Assembly (NCBI GenBank): GCA_028285405.1
Contig: JANQPH010000049.1
Location: forward strand, 1-48,670
Origin: Thermoleophilia bacterium
Lineage (GTDB): Bacteria; Actinomycetota; Thermoleophilia; Miltoncostaeales; Miltoncostaeaceae
Reading direction: 5' to 3'
Length of the DNA stretch: 48,670 bases
The notes beneath the pieces are model-generated. The model had not been told where the DNA came from. It saw nothing but the letters and a program-made list of their open reading frames with translations, and did not search any database. Positions 41,289 to 48,670 of this stretch are shown piece by piece. The position numbers and the translations under genes were made by a program. Positions within the stretch are counted from its first letter, which is position 1. Each line of letters begins with the position of its first letter.

Positions 41289-41416
41289 CCGAGGACGATC
41301 GGCACCGGTCCGCTTCGCGCTGGCCGGCAGCTCGTGACAAACGCGCCTGGTGGGCGCGATTCCTGGGGTCCCTCCCGCCGGTACCCTAAGGTCGACCCCA
41401 GGCCGCACCCGCATTC

Positions 41417-41422
41417 AGGAGG
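41417..41422 (+). promoter_or_regulatory. strong ribosome binding site of fbaB
   Basis: AGGAGG 6 bases before GTG 41429. A TACCCT box lies about 40 bases upstream of the start codon, so this gene has a normal leader, unlike its neighbour gdhA. Confidence 0.6.
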
Positions 41423-41428
41423 AAGGAC

Positions 41429-42505
41429 GTGGCGACCACCACCGCCGGCTCGCGGATCGAGGAGCTCCTCGCAGGCGACGCCGAGGGACTGCTCTCGCAC
41501 CGCTGCGAGACGATCCCCGCCGACCAGCTCGTGCACCCCGGGCCCGACTTCGTCGACCGGGTGGTCGCGCTCAGCGATCGCCCGACTCCCGTGCTGCGCT
41601 CGCTCGAGTCGATGTTCGACCACGGGCGCCTGGCGGGGACGGGTTACCTGTCCATCCTCCCCGTCGACCAGGGCATCGAGCACTCGGGCGGCGCGTCGTT
41701 CGCGAAGAACCCGGAGTACTTCGACCCCGAGAACATCGTTCGCCTGGCCATCGAGGGTGGCTGCAACGCCGTCGCCACGACGTATGCGGGGCTCGGGTCG
41801 GTGGCGCGCAAGTACGCGCACAAGATCCCCTTCCTGCTGAAGCTCAACCACAACGAGATGCTGAGCTACCCCAACACCTACGACCAGACCATGTGGGCGA
41901 GCGTCAAGGCCGCTCGCGACATGGGCTGCGTCGCGGTCGGGGCGACGATCTACTTCGGCTCGGCGGAGTCCCGCCGGCAGATCTGGGAGGTCTCCGAGGC
42001 GTTCCACGCCGCCCACGAGCACGGGATGGCCACGGTGCTCTGGTGCTACCTGCGCAACTCCGCCTTCAGCGCCAAGAACGGAGGTCCCGACTACCACGTG
42101 AGCACGGACCTCACGGGTCAGGCCAACCACATGGGCGCCACGATCGAGGCCGACATCCTGAAGCAGAAGCTGCCCGAGACGGCGGCGCCGGGCTTCACGG
42201 ACCTCGGTTTCGGCAAGTCGGACCCGCTGATGTACAGCGACCTGATGTCGCCGCACCCGATCGACATGACGCGCTACCAGGTCGCCAACGGCTACATGGG
42301 GCGCGCGCCGCTGATCAACTCCGGGGGCGCGTCGGGCGCGAACGACCTGCACGACGCCGTGCGCACCGCCGTCATCAACAAGCGGGCCGGTGGCACGGGG
42401 CTGATCACTGGCCGCAAGGCGTTCCAGAAGCCCATGAGCGAGGGCATCGAGATCCTGAACGCCGTCCAGGACGTCTACCTGGCCGAGGACATCACGCTCG
42501 CGTGA
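41429..42505 (+). CDS. fbaB: class I fructose-bisphosphate aldolase (DhnA/FbaB family)
   Basis: 358 residues. Close to E. coli FbaB through the second half: [90 protein letters not shown] and [18 protein letters not shown]. Cleaves fructose 1,6-bisphosphate through a Schiff-base Lys, without metal. GTG 41429 follows AGGAGG. Its stop overlaps the next GTG (GTGA), linking it to a redoxin gene. No class II aldolase is in the window. Confidence 0.94.
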   Translation: MATTTAGSRIEELLAGDAEGLLSHRCETIPADQLVHPGPDFVDRVVALSDRPTPVLRSLESMFDHGRLAGTGYLSILPVDQGIEHSGGASFAKNPEYFDPENIVRLAIEGGCNAVATTYAGLGSVARKYAHKIPFLLKLNHNEMLSYPNTYDQTMWASVKAARDMGCVAVGATIYFGSAESRRQIWEVSEAFHAAHEHGMATVLWCYLRNSAFSAKNGGPDYHVSTDLTGQANHMGATIEADILKQKLPETAAPGFTDLGFGKSDPLMYSDLMSPHPIDMTRYQVANGYMGRAPLINSGGASGANDLHDAVRTAVINKRAGGTGLITGRKAFQKPMSEGIEILNAVQDVYLAEDITLA

Positions 42506-43020
42506 GCGACGGTCTGCGACCCGCGCTCCAGCCGGGGGCGCGGGTTCCGGATCTCGAGCTCCCGGATCACAACGGGAGCGTCCGCCGGCTGTCCGAGCTC
42601 GTTGCGGGCGACCCGACACTGCTGGCGTTCAGCCGCGGGTGGTGGTGCCCGAAGGAGCAGACGTTCTTTCGCGGCCTCGTGCGGCTGCAGGAGGAGCTCG
42701 AGGTCGGCTACGCCCGTTTCGTCACGGTCTCGGTCGACCCGCCGGAGGTGCAAGCCGCCTTCCGGGCCGGTCTCGGGGCCCGCTGGACGTTCCTCTCGGA
42801 TGCGGACCGGGTCTATCTGGACGCGCTGGAGCTCCGCGAGGTGGCCGACACGCTGCACGATCCCTACGTCCCCGCGTGCGCGACGCTTCGTCCTGACCTG
42901 ACGGTCCACCGCGGGTACAACGGCTACTACTTCTGGGGCCGCCCGACGCTCGAGGAGATCCGCGCGGACTTTCGCGAGATCACCTCCGCGATCCGGTCCG
43001 ACTACGAGCCGCCGCGGTGA
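42502..43020 (+). CDS. AhpC/TSA-like redoxin with a single active-site Cys
   Basis: 172 residues, thioredoxin fold of the AhpC-TSA/redoxin group. The active-site helix reads [13 protein letters not shown]: Cys 49 is present, but the second Cys of the usual WCPxC is Glu. Other blocks: [41 protein letters not shown], then a conserved-looking [12 protein letters not shown]. One more Cys (in PACATL) lies in the second half. A 1-Cys peroxidase or a regulatory redoxin fits. GTG 42502 overlaps the aldolase stop and its stop overlaps the next gene, so it is co-made with glycolytic aldolase. Confidence 0.8.
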   Translation: MSDGLRPALQPGARVPDLELPDHNGSVRRLSELVAGDPTLLAFSRGWWCPKEQTFFRGLVRLQEELEVGYARFVTVSVDPPEVQAAFRAGLGARWTFLSDADRVYLDALELREVADTLHDPYVPACATLRPDLTVHRGYNGYYFWGRPTLEEIRADFREITSAIRSDYEPPR

Positions 43021-43538
43021 CCGACGCCGGTGGCGCCTATCTGTGGCTCGCCGCCGGATCCTTCGAGGCGCCGGCCGGCGCGATCGCGTCGGTGGTCGCC
43101 GAGCCGCTCGACGGCGGGGATCCGCTGCGGCTCGCCGCATGGCCCGAGCACGCCCGTCCAGCGGGGGTGCGTGTCGCCAAGGTGGCAGCCGGTTTCGTGA
43201 GCCCCGATGGCGCGCCGGCGGTCGTCTCGCTCGTGCTTGCGCCCCGGGGGGTCCGCGTGCCGTTCGACGACCAGGCCGTGATCGGTGCGCGGCGGGCGGC
43301 GTTGACGTACTGGCCCTGGCGAGCGCTCTCGACGCTCGTTCGCGGCGACTCGGAGTTCGCCGGCGCGGTGTCGGCGGTCAGTCCGGGCACGCCGAGCCCG
43401 CTCGACCCCTTCGCGCGGATCGTGCCGGCACGCCTCCTCGCGGTCCCCGCGGGTCTCGTCGGCCAGATGACCCCACCGGCCGGGCCGGTGCTCGAGCGCT
43501 ACGGCAGCGCCAAGCCGTGGCCGCTCGACCGGTTCTGA
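43017..43538 (+). CDS. hypothetical protein
   Basis: 173 residues, no membrane segment or signal peptide, no Cys, rich in Ala, Pro and Val. The opening half alternates short strands (YLWLAAGSF, VSLVLAPRGVRVPFDDQ) and a Trp-containing helix follows (TYWPWRALSTLV). I do not recognise a family. GTG 43017 is in a 4-base overlap with the redoxin stop, making it the third gene of fbaB-redoxin-hypothetical. The stop is 1 base from the convergent glycosidase stop. Confidence 0.65.
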   Translation: MTDAGGAYLWLAAGSFEAPAGAIASVVAEPLDGGDPLRLAAWPEHARPAGVRVAKVAAGFVSPDGAPAVVSLVLAPRGVRVPFDDQAVIGARRAALTYWPWRALSTLVRGDSEFAGAVSAVSPGTPSPLDPFARIVPARLLAVPAGLVGQMTPPAGPVLERYGSAKPWPLDRF

Positions 43539-43539
43539 G

Positions 43540-44763
43540 TCAGCTGCCGGCTGTCGCGGGGGGCGGCAGCAGGCGATCCCCGCCCTGGGACGTCTCGTCC
43601 AGGAAGCGGTCGTAGCTCGGCTTCTTCGAGCCGTCCTCGCGCAGCAATCCGGCTGGCCAGGCCGAGTTGTCCTGCAGGTTGAACCACACGATGGTGGCGA
43701 CCCGCTCCTGGTTCACCTGGGGCAGGTCGAAGATCTGGGTCAGGTACTCGGCCTGCTCCTCTTCGGTCACCGACACCTTGCGGAACTCGGTGGGGGTCGT
43801 CGTGTACCCGGCCTCGGTGATGTAGAGGTCGAGGCCCGGCTTCCACTTGTCGAGCTCCTCGAGGAATCCGTCGATCGAGCTCCAGCTCGGAAACGCCGTG
43901 GTCGGCACGTCCGGCGCGGCGGCCGGGTAGATGTGCTGCGAATACGCGTCGAGCGGGATGTCCGCCGAGCGCAGGCCGTCGAGCCAGTCGAGCGCGCCCG
44001 TTCCGTTGGGGCCCGAGGTCCCGCGGGGCCCGCCGACTCCGACGATCACCACGGTGTCAGGGTTCGCTCGCTTGATCGCCGGGTAGGCGGCGCGGGCCAT
44101 CTCGACGTATCCCTCGAGCGCCGGCATCGTGTCCCCATCGGTCTGCGGGCTGAGGAACGACCCGAAGTTGGGCTCGTTCCAGATCTCGAAGTGGTTGACG
44201 GCCGGGAGCGGATCGCTCGCGCCGTCCGGAACGAACGACCCCGAGTAGCGCGTGGCGACGGCTTCCATGAACTCGCCGTACGCCTCGGCGTTCGGGATGG
44301 CCGGGTTCACGGTTGGAATCAACTCCTCGCCACCTTCGACGGCCTCCGCCCAGGCGGGGGTGTTGTAGGTGGAGACGAGCGGCTGGATGCCGTTGTCGGC
44401 GAATCCCTGGATGATCTGGTCCGGGCGCGTCCAGTCGTACGCCGGATCGTCCGGATCGGTCGCGTCCGCGGGCTGCGTGGGGGCGACGTCCTTCCAGAAG
44501 AAGTCGGCGCGGCTGACCTTGGCGCCGGTGGCGGCGACCATGTCCAGGCGCTCCGCGAGACCGTCGAGCTCGACGGACGGCAGGCGGTCGTCCTGGATGG
44601 CGACGGCCGGCCGGGGCCCGTTGCTCGGCTCGGGTGAGTCCCCGTCGTCGCCGTTCGACGCGCAGGCGACCGCGAACGCGGCGATTGCGATCGCCACGAG
44701 CACGACCATCGCGACGAGGCCGATCTGACGGAGGTTCGGGCGACGTGTCTCTGGGTCCGGCAC
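43540..44763 (-). CDS. secreted clan-A glycoside hydrolase, probable lipoprotein
   Basis: 407 residues. A membrane segment (about 13-33) ends in AVAC-A (Cys 34), a weak lipobox; an acidic linker follows. The (beta/alpha)8 domain has the acid/base Glu 197 in HFEIWNEPNFG and the nucleophile Glu 317 in YITEAGYTTT, the GH5/GH39-like clan GH-A arrangement. ISQHIY-like SQHIYP lies between. Substrate unknown; a beta-glycan or envelope sugar is likely. GTG 44763 has TACGAT 5 bases upstream on the same strand; the in-frame start at 44844 would overlap the divergent protease gene. Confidence 0.82.
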   Translation of the reverse strand: MPDPETRRPNLRQIGLVAMVVLVAIAIAAFAVACASNGDDGDSPEPSNGPRPAVAIQDDRLPSVELDGLAERLDMVAATGAKVSRADFFWKDVAPTQPADATDPDDPAYDWTRPDQIIQGFADNGIQPLVSTYNTPAWAEAVEGGEELIPTVNPAIPNAEAYGEFMEAVATRYSGSFVPDGASDPLPAVNHFEIWNEPNFGSFLSPQTDGDTMPALEGYVEMARAAYPAIKRANPDTVVIVGVGGPRGTSGPNGTGALDWLDGLRSADIPLDAYSQHIYPAAAPDVPTTAFPSWSSIDGFLEELDKWKPGLDLYITEAGYTTTPTEFRKVSVTEEEQAEYLTQIFDLPQVNQERVATIVWFNLQDNSAWPAGLLREDGSKKPSYDRFLDETSQGGDRLLPPPATAGS

Positions 44764-44768
44764 GCGCG

Positions 44769-44774
44769 AGATCG
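44769..44774 (-). promoter_or_regulatory. -10 box of the near-leaderless glycosidase transcript
   Basis: TACGAT on the minus strand, 5 bases before GTG 44763, inside the very short divergent gap to the subtilase gene. Confidence 0.35.
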
Positions 44775-44797
44775 TACTCGTCAGCTCTGATGAGCGC

Positions 44798-47089
44798 GTG
44801 ATCGAGACGTGTTCGACTGACGGACGGCCCTCATCTGTCCACAATGCGGGCCCGGCCGAGGCGTCTGCGACGCTGCCGCGAGTGCCGGACGAGGATCACG
44901 CGTCGCCGACCCCACCTGAGCGATTCGACAACCCGCGGGGTGGTCTGTTTGGCTTCCCGGTCGTGTTGTGGGGCCGAAACGGAGCCGCTCGCGCGCTTGC
45001 GCTCACCGTCGCCGGCCTCTCGGCCGCGGGGGCCGGCGTGGCGAGCGCGGCGCCGGCCGCGGCTGCTCCGGACCGCGAGTCGGTGCTCGTTCGTGCGGCG
45101 CCGGGCCAGGCCGATGCGGCCGCATCGGCGATTCGTGCCGCCGGCCACCGCGTCGACCGCCGTTCCGGCGCACAGCTGCAGGTCGCTGCCGGTTCCGGTC
45201 AGCGCTCCCAGATCGCGCGACTCCCCGGCGTCGCCCACGTCGAGGGCGCGCCCGCGGTGTTCCCCGACGCGACCGCCGAACGATCCAGCAAGCGCCTCCG
45301 CAGCCAGGGGATCCTCCGCAGCGGGGCCACGGCCTTCCTGGACAAGTCCGGCAAGGGAGCGGGGATGACGATCGCCGTGCTCGACCTGGGCTTCGGCAGA
45401 TCGATCGAGCGGTTCCAGGCGGCTGGCGAGCTGCCGCCCGCGTCCCGCTTGGTCACGCGCTCGTTCGATCCGGTCGGGGGACTGGCCGGCGCGAATGCGT
45501 ACGGCAACCCGACCAACCACGGCGAGCTCGTTGCGCAGACGGTCTTCGACTACGCGCCGAATGCCCGGTACATCTTCGCCAACTACCGGACCCAGCTCGA
45601 TTTCGACGCCGCGGTCACATGGCTGATCCAGCAGCGACCGGACATCGTCGTCCACTCGAACAGCATTCTCGAGGGACCGTTCGACGGGACCGGTCCGTAC
45701 GCGCGCAAGGTGAACGAGGCCGCGGCGGCGGGGATCCTGTGGTTCAACTCGGCCGGCAACTATGCCCAGCGCCACTGGGAAGGCCCGTTCTCGGATCCCG
45801 ACGGCGACGGCGCCCACAACTGGCCGCACTCGGGCGGCTGGATCTTCTTCCGGCCGAGGGGCAAGCCGATCTCGTTCGCGGTGTCCTGGAACTCACCGCC
45901 CGGGGCGACGACCGATCTCGACATGGCGCTCGAGGTGCTCGAGCCGGGCAACACGTGGCGGACGGTGGCCGAGTCGCGCCGACCGCAGGGCGACGGCGCG
46001 CTGAACAGCGAGCGGATCACGGGCTACGCCGGGCCCGAGCAGGCGTTCTATCGACTGCGCGTCTGGCGGGCATCCGGGCCGGCTCCGGTCGGCAACATGA
46101 CCCTCTTCTCGCGGGAGATCCCGACGTCGCCGATCGGCGGGACCTCGGTGAGCAGTCAGCCGACTCCCGGCGACGCCACCGGCGCGATCTCGGTCGGCGC
46201 CGTGGATTGGCGCGGCGATGCCCTCAAGGACTACTCGTCGAACGGCCCGACCGACGACGGGCGGGTGAAGCCGGATCTGGTCGCCTCGACCAACACACGT
46301 GTCGCCGGCCCGCGCGGGCCGCGAGCGGTGGGCGGAACCAGCAACGCGGCGCCGAACGCCGCGGGCGCGGCGGCGGTGCTCCTCGGTCGACTCCGCAGGC
46401 AGGGGCTCAGCCCCACCGCGGGCGACATCCGCACGCTCCTGATGCGCGATGCGATCGACCTGGGTGAGGAAGGCCACGACAATCTCTACGGCGCCGGCAG
46501 GGTGCGCATCGACACCGGGCTGCCGCGAGTCACCCGGATCAGGCCGAAGCCCCGCAGCGACGTCAGCGGGGTGGTGAGGATCTCCTTCCGGCTCAGCGAC
46601 AAGTCGCCGGTCGCCGGATGGCGGTTCCTACGCAACGGCAAGCAGATCGGTCGGGAGCGCAAGTCGACCACGAGGACCTCGGTCCGCCTGGACACGCGTC
46701 GTCTCGAGGACGGCTGGCACCGAGTCGGGATCGCCGCCCGGGACTGGCCCGGCAACGTGCGCGAGCGGCAGTGGCCGATCCGCGTCGACAACACCCCGCC
46801 CGCGATCACGATTCGCAACCTCGCCCAGCGGCGGCAAGGTGCGCGCAGCCAGCTGCTGGCGTCCGTGCGGGCACGAGACGCGGTGACCAAGCGCAAGCTG
46901 CGGGTCAGGTTCGAGGTCAAGCGCGGCGGGCGCACGGTGCTCTCGTCGACGCGGCGGGTGTCTCGCGGCAACACGCGGGCCGTGGTGGGCTCGGTCGGTC
47001 CGGGCCGGTACGTCCTGGTCGCGACGGCGATCGACCGGGCCGGCAACGAGCGATCCGCCAGGCGAGCGTTCGCGGTGGGCGGGGCCTGA
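44798..47089 (+). CDS. secreted subtilisin-family (S8) protease with inserted domain
   Basis: 763 residues from GTG 44798. A hydrophobic signal segment lies at 61-86, so the true start may be later (GTG 44882, or GTG 44960 right before GRNGAARALAL). Triad Asp 196 (AVLDLGFG), His 241 (TNHGELVAQ), Ser 515 (GGTSNAAPNAAG), and oxyanion Asn 318 (WFNSAGN). Between Asn and Ser sits an insert of about 120 residues with beta-sandwich character (ISFAVSWNSP, TDLDMALEVLEPG), resembling a PPC-type domain. The C-terminal 180 residues look like Ig-like repeats (DNTPPAITI). Extracellular; probably degrades proteins for nutrition or wall turnover. Confidence 0.88.
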   Translation: MIETCSTDGRPSSVHNAGPAEASATLPRVPDEDHASPTPPERFDNPRGGLFGFPVVLWGRNGAARALALTVAGLSAAGAGVASAAPAAAAPDRESVLVRAAPGQADAAASAIRAAGHRVDRRSGAQLQVAAGSGQRSQIARLPGVAHVEGAPAVFPDATAERSSKRLRSQGILRSGATAFLDKSGKGAGMTIAVLDLGFGRSIERFQAAGELPPASRLVTRSFDPVGGLAGANAYGNPTNHGELVAQTVFDYAPNARYIFANYRTQLDFDAAVTWLIQQRPDIVVHSNSILEGPFDGTGPYARKVNEAAAAGILWFNSAGNYAQRHWEGPFSDPDGDGAHNWPHSGGWIFFRPRGKPISFAVSWNSPPGATTDLDMALEVLEPGNTWRTVAESRRPQGDGALNSERITGYAGPEQAFYRLRVWRASGPAPVGNMTLFSREIPTSPIGGTSVSSQPTPGDATGAISVGAVDWRGDALKDYSSNGPTDDGRVKPDLVASTNTRVAGPRGPRAVGGTSNAAPNAAGAAAVLLGRLRRQGLSPTAGDIRTLLMRDAIDLGEEGHDNLYGAGRVRIDTGLPRVTRIRPKPRSDVSGVVRISFRLSDKSPVAGWRFLRNGKQIGRERKSTTRTSVRLDTRRLEDGWHRVGIAARDWPGNVRERQWPIRVDNTPPAITIRNLAQRRQGARSQLLASVRARDAVTKRKLRVRFEVKRGGRTVLSSTRRVSRGNTRAVVGSVGPGRYVLVATAIDRAGNERSARRAFAVGGA

Positions 47090-47112
47090 GGATCGGCGAC
47101 GAGCCGCTCCAC

Positions 47113-47148
47113 TAGTCTGAGCACGACCCAGGCACTCCGATTGAGGAC
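47113..47148 (+). promoter_or_regulatory. promoter and ribosome binding site of the E1 operon
   Basis: TAGTCT (47113-47118) is a -10 candidate, followed by a leader of about 30 bases carrying GAGGAC (47143-47148), 6 bases before GTG 47155. Confidence 0.4.
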
Positions 47149-47154
47149 GTCCGA

Positions 47155-48078
47155 GTGACCGTCGACGTCACCCCCGCCGAGCTGTATCGGCGCATGTACC
47201 GGATCAGGCTGCTCGAGGAGCGGTTGCTCGACCTGTTCGCGACCGGTGCGCTGGTGGGGACCACACACACGTGCATCGGTCAGGAGGCGAACGCCGTCGG
47301 GGTGATCGCCCACCTCGACCCCGAGCGCGACATCGTCGTCAGCAACCACCGCTGCCACGGCCACTACATCGCGTTCCAGGACGACATCTTCGGCCTGCTG
47401 GCCGAGGTGATGGGCCGCGTCGACGGCGTGTGCTCGGGCAAGGGCGGCAGCCAGCACCTGTGCAGCGGGAACTTCTACACCAACGGCGTCCAGGGCAGCA
47501 TCGTGCCCCTGGCCACCGGGATGGCGATGGCCGAGAAGCGCACCCACGGCGACACGGTCGTCTGCGTGTTCATCGGCGACGGGACGCTCGGGCAGGGCGT
47601 GGTCTACGAGTGCCTCAACATGGCCTCGCTGTGGCGTCTGCCGCTGCTCGTGGTCTGCGAGGACAATCGGATCGCCCAGACCACCCCGCGCGCGCTCGCG
47701 ATTGCGGGGGACGTGGCGGCCCGGGCGACGCCGTTCGGCGTCGAGAGCGCGGCGTATGCGACCACCGACGTCCTGGAGGTGCTCGACGCGGCCGGTGCGG
47801 CGGTCGAGTACGTGCGGCGCGAGCAGGCCCCGTACTTCCTGGTCCTCGAGACCCATCGCCTGCGCGCCCACAGCAAGAGCGACGACACGAGGGACCCGGT
47901 CGAGATCGCGGCGATGGCTGCCGAGGACCCGCTGCTGGTCCTCGCCCCGCACCTTCCCGACGCGGAGCGACGCGAGATCGAGGCCGAGGCCGAGGCCGAG
48001 CTCGCCGAGGTCGCCGCGGCGGCCGAGCGGAGCCCGGTCGCCGGACGCTCGGTGACCGGCGCTGGGGCGCCCTCGTGA
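47155..48078 (+). CDS. 2-oxoacid (pyruvate/acetoin type) dehydrogenase E1 alpha
   Basis: 307 residues. Thiamine-diphosphate-dependent E1 alpha: YRRMYRIRLLEERL, GTTHTCIGQEANAVG, SNHRCHGHYIAF, GKGGSQHL, and the ThDP-binding GDGTLGQGVVYE followed by CEDNRIAQTT. The regulatory Ser-loop region reads RLRAHSKSDDTRDP. Decarboxylates a 2-oxo acid and acylates lipoamide with E1 beta and E2. Length and the SGKGGSQHL block fit the pyruvate/acetoin subgroup; branched-chain E1 alpha is longer. The C-terminal Glu/Ala helix is an oligomer contact candidate. The stop overlaps the E1 beta GTG. Confidence 0.88.
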   Translation: MTVDVTPAELYRRMYRIRLLEERLLDLFATGALVGTTHTCIGQEANAVGVIAHLDPERDIVVSNHRCHGHYIAFQDDIFGLLAEVMGRVDGVCSGKGGSQHLCSGNFYTNGVQGSIVPLATGMAMAEKRTHGDTVVCVFIGDGTLGQGVVYECLNMASLWRLPLLVVCEDNRIAQTTPRALAIAGDVAARATPFGVESAAYATTDVLEVLDAAGAAVEYVRREQAPYFLVLETHRLRAHSKSDDTRDPVEIAAMAAEDPLLVLAPHLPDAERREIEAEAEAELAEVAAAAERSPVAGRSVTGAGAPS

Positions 48079-48670
48079 GCACCCGCTGCGTCGAGGATCT
48101 GAACGCCGCGCTCGTCGAGATCTTCGAGACGCGGGACGACGTCGAGCTGATCGGGGAGGACCTGCTCGACCCGTACGGCGGTGCGTTCAACGCGAGCAAG
48201 GGCCTCAGCGAGCGATGGCCGGATCGGGTCCTCACCACGCCGATCAGCGAGGCCTCGCTGTTCGGGATCGCCGCCGGCATGGCGATCCGGGGACGCCGGC
48301 CCATCCTCGAGATCATGTTCGGGGACTTCCTCGCGCTCGGCTTCGACCAGATCGTCAACGGCATCTCGAAGTTCCGCGAGATGTACGACGACCAGGTATC
48401 GGTCCCGTTGGTGGTCCGAGCCCCGATGGGCGGGCGTCGCGGCTACGGACCGACCCACAGCCAGTCGCTCGAGAAGCTCCTGATCGGCGTTCCGAACCTG
48501 ACCGTCGTCGCGGCCAGCGAGTTCCACGACTGGGGCGCGCTGCTGCACGCCGCCGTCGACAGCGACGACCCGGTTTTTTTCATCGAGAGCAAGATCGCGT
48601 ACGGAAAGCCCGCTCGGCGCCCGGCCGGTGGGTACGTCGACGGCTGGGCGGTACGCGAGACACCGGGTCC
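48075..48670 (+). CDS. 2-oxoacid dehydrogenase E1 beta (partial, runs off the window)
   Basis: The first 198 residues are present; the frame is open to the last base. E1 beta blocks: LNAALVEIFETRDDVELIGEDL split over the first helix, TPISEASLFGIAAGMAIRG (catalytic-region Glu), FGDFLALGFDQIVN, RAPMGGRRGYGPTHSQS (His near the cofactor) and DPVFFIESK. Forms the alpha2-beta2 E1 component with the upstream gene. GTG 48075 overlaps the E1 alpha stop (GTGA). A run of seven T at 48575-48581 lies inside the gene but keeps the frame. Confidence 0.88.
   Translation, partial: MSTRCVEDLNAALVEIFETRDDVELIGEDLLDPYGGAFNASKGLSERWPDRVLTTPISEASLFGIAAGMAIRGRRPILEIMFGDFLALGFDQIVNGISKFREMYDDQVSVPLVVRAPMGGRRGYGPTHSQSLEKLLIGVPNLTVVAASEFHDWGALLHAAVDSDDPVFFIESKIAYGKPARRPAGGYVDGWAVRETPG

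Noticed and set aside
48575-48581. Run of seven T as a possible frameshift or terminator
   Set aside because: The reading frame continues correctly through it with E1 beta family sequence on both sides (DPVFFIESK), and no hairpin precedes it.

Overview
The window is high-GC, densely coded DNA of an actinobacterial type. GTG and TTG starts are frequent, most neighbouring genes in an operon overlap by 4 bases (ATGA/GTGA), and many single genes have a TAnnnT -10 box only 5-8 bases before the start codon, as leaderless actinobacterial genes do. Gene content (trehalose-phosphate synthase, long-form RmlA, FbaB-type aldolase, PBP1A, DUF2079 and GT87 membrane glycosyltransferases, CsoR-family regulator) fits Actinomycetota, perhaps class Thermoleophilia; the class is inference. 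I see no rRNA, tRNA, CRISPR array, insertion sequence or prophage.

Layout. 1-223: a perfect 76-bp inverted repeat at the window edge, possibly an assembly fold-back, with the start of a signal-peptide gene. 216-1694: otsA, divergent from an envelope-glycan block (1817-11888) of nine tightly packed genes: an inactive-looking M28 peptidase-like membrane protein, a GT2 and a GT4 glycosyltransferase, a methyltransferase, a UPF0104-type membrane protein, and membrane proteins of DUF2079, PIG-V-like and GT87 type. 11926-14178: PBP1A, convergent with that block. 14451-15125: HAD hydrolase. 15122-16942: trxB-trxA-fmdB-csoR/cstR operon with a CsoR-type operator at its own promoter. 16999-20431: a small membrane protein and two coupled MFS exporters. 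20524-23352: two paralogous secreted proteins, each with the same roughly 100-residue Cys-containing domain twice. 23394-26623: rlmN, AhpE-type peroxiredoxin, a small membrane protein, an IscX-like mini-gene, lipB and an acetyltransferase. 26658-32751: HtrA protease, divergent from a two-component system coupled to an SDR and a glycerate kinase. 32790-39960: nucleotide-sugar region: rmlA-rmlB, then on the other strand a WbpD/WbpB/WbpA-like set and a UDP-GlcNAc 2-epimerase, plus a 44-residue basic peptide gene with a strong ribosome binding site. 40032-43538: glutamate-type dehydrogenase, class I aldolase, single-Cys redoxin and a hypothetical protein. 43540-47089: secreted glycosidase and secreted subtilase, divergent. 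47155-48670: E1 alpha and partial E1 beta of a 2-oxoacid dehydrogenase.

How it fits together. Much of the window builds or remodels the cell envelope: lipid-linked glycosyl transfer (3514-11888), peptidoglycan (PBP1A), sugar-nucleotide supply (rmlAB, wbp-like set) and secreted hydrolases. A second theme is thiol and redox chemistry: the thioredoxin operon under a CstR-like regulator, two peroxiredoxin-like proteins, and lipoate and Fe-S related genes. The most novel observations are the self-regulated thioredoxin operon, the catalytically stripped M28 protein heading a glycan operon, the four-copy secreted domain family, the wbp set without its aminotransferase, and the recurrent leaderless promoter signature, which fixes several start codons.
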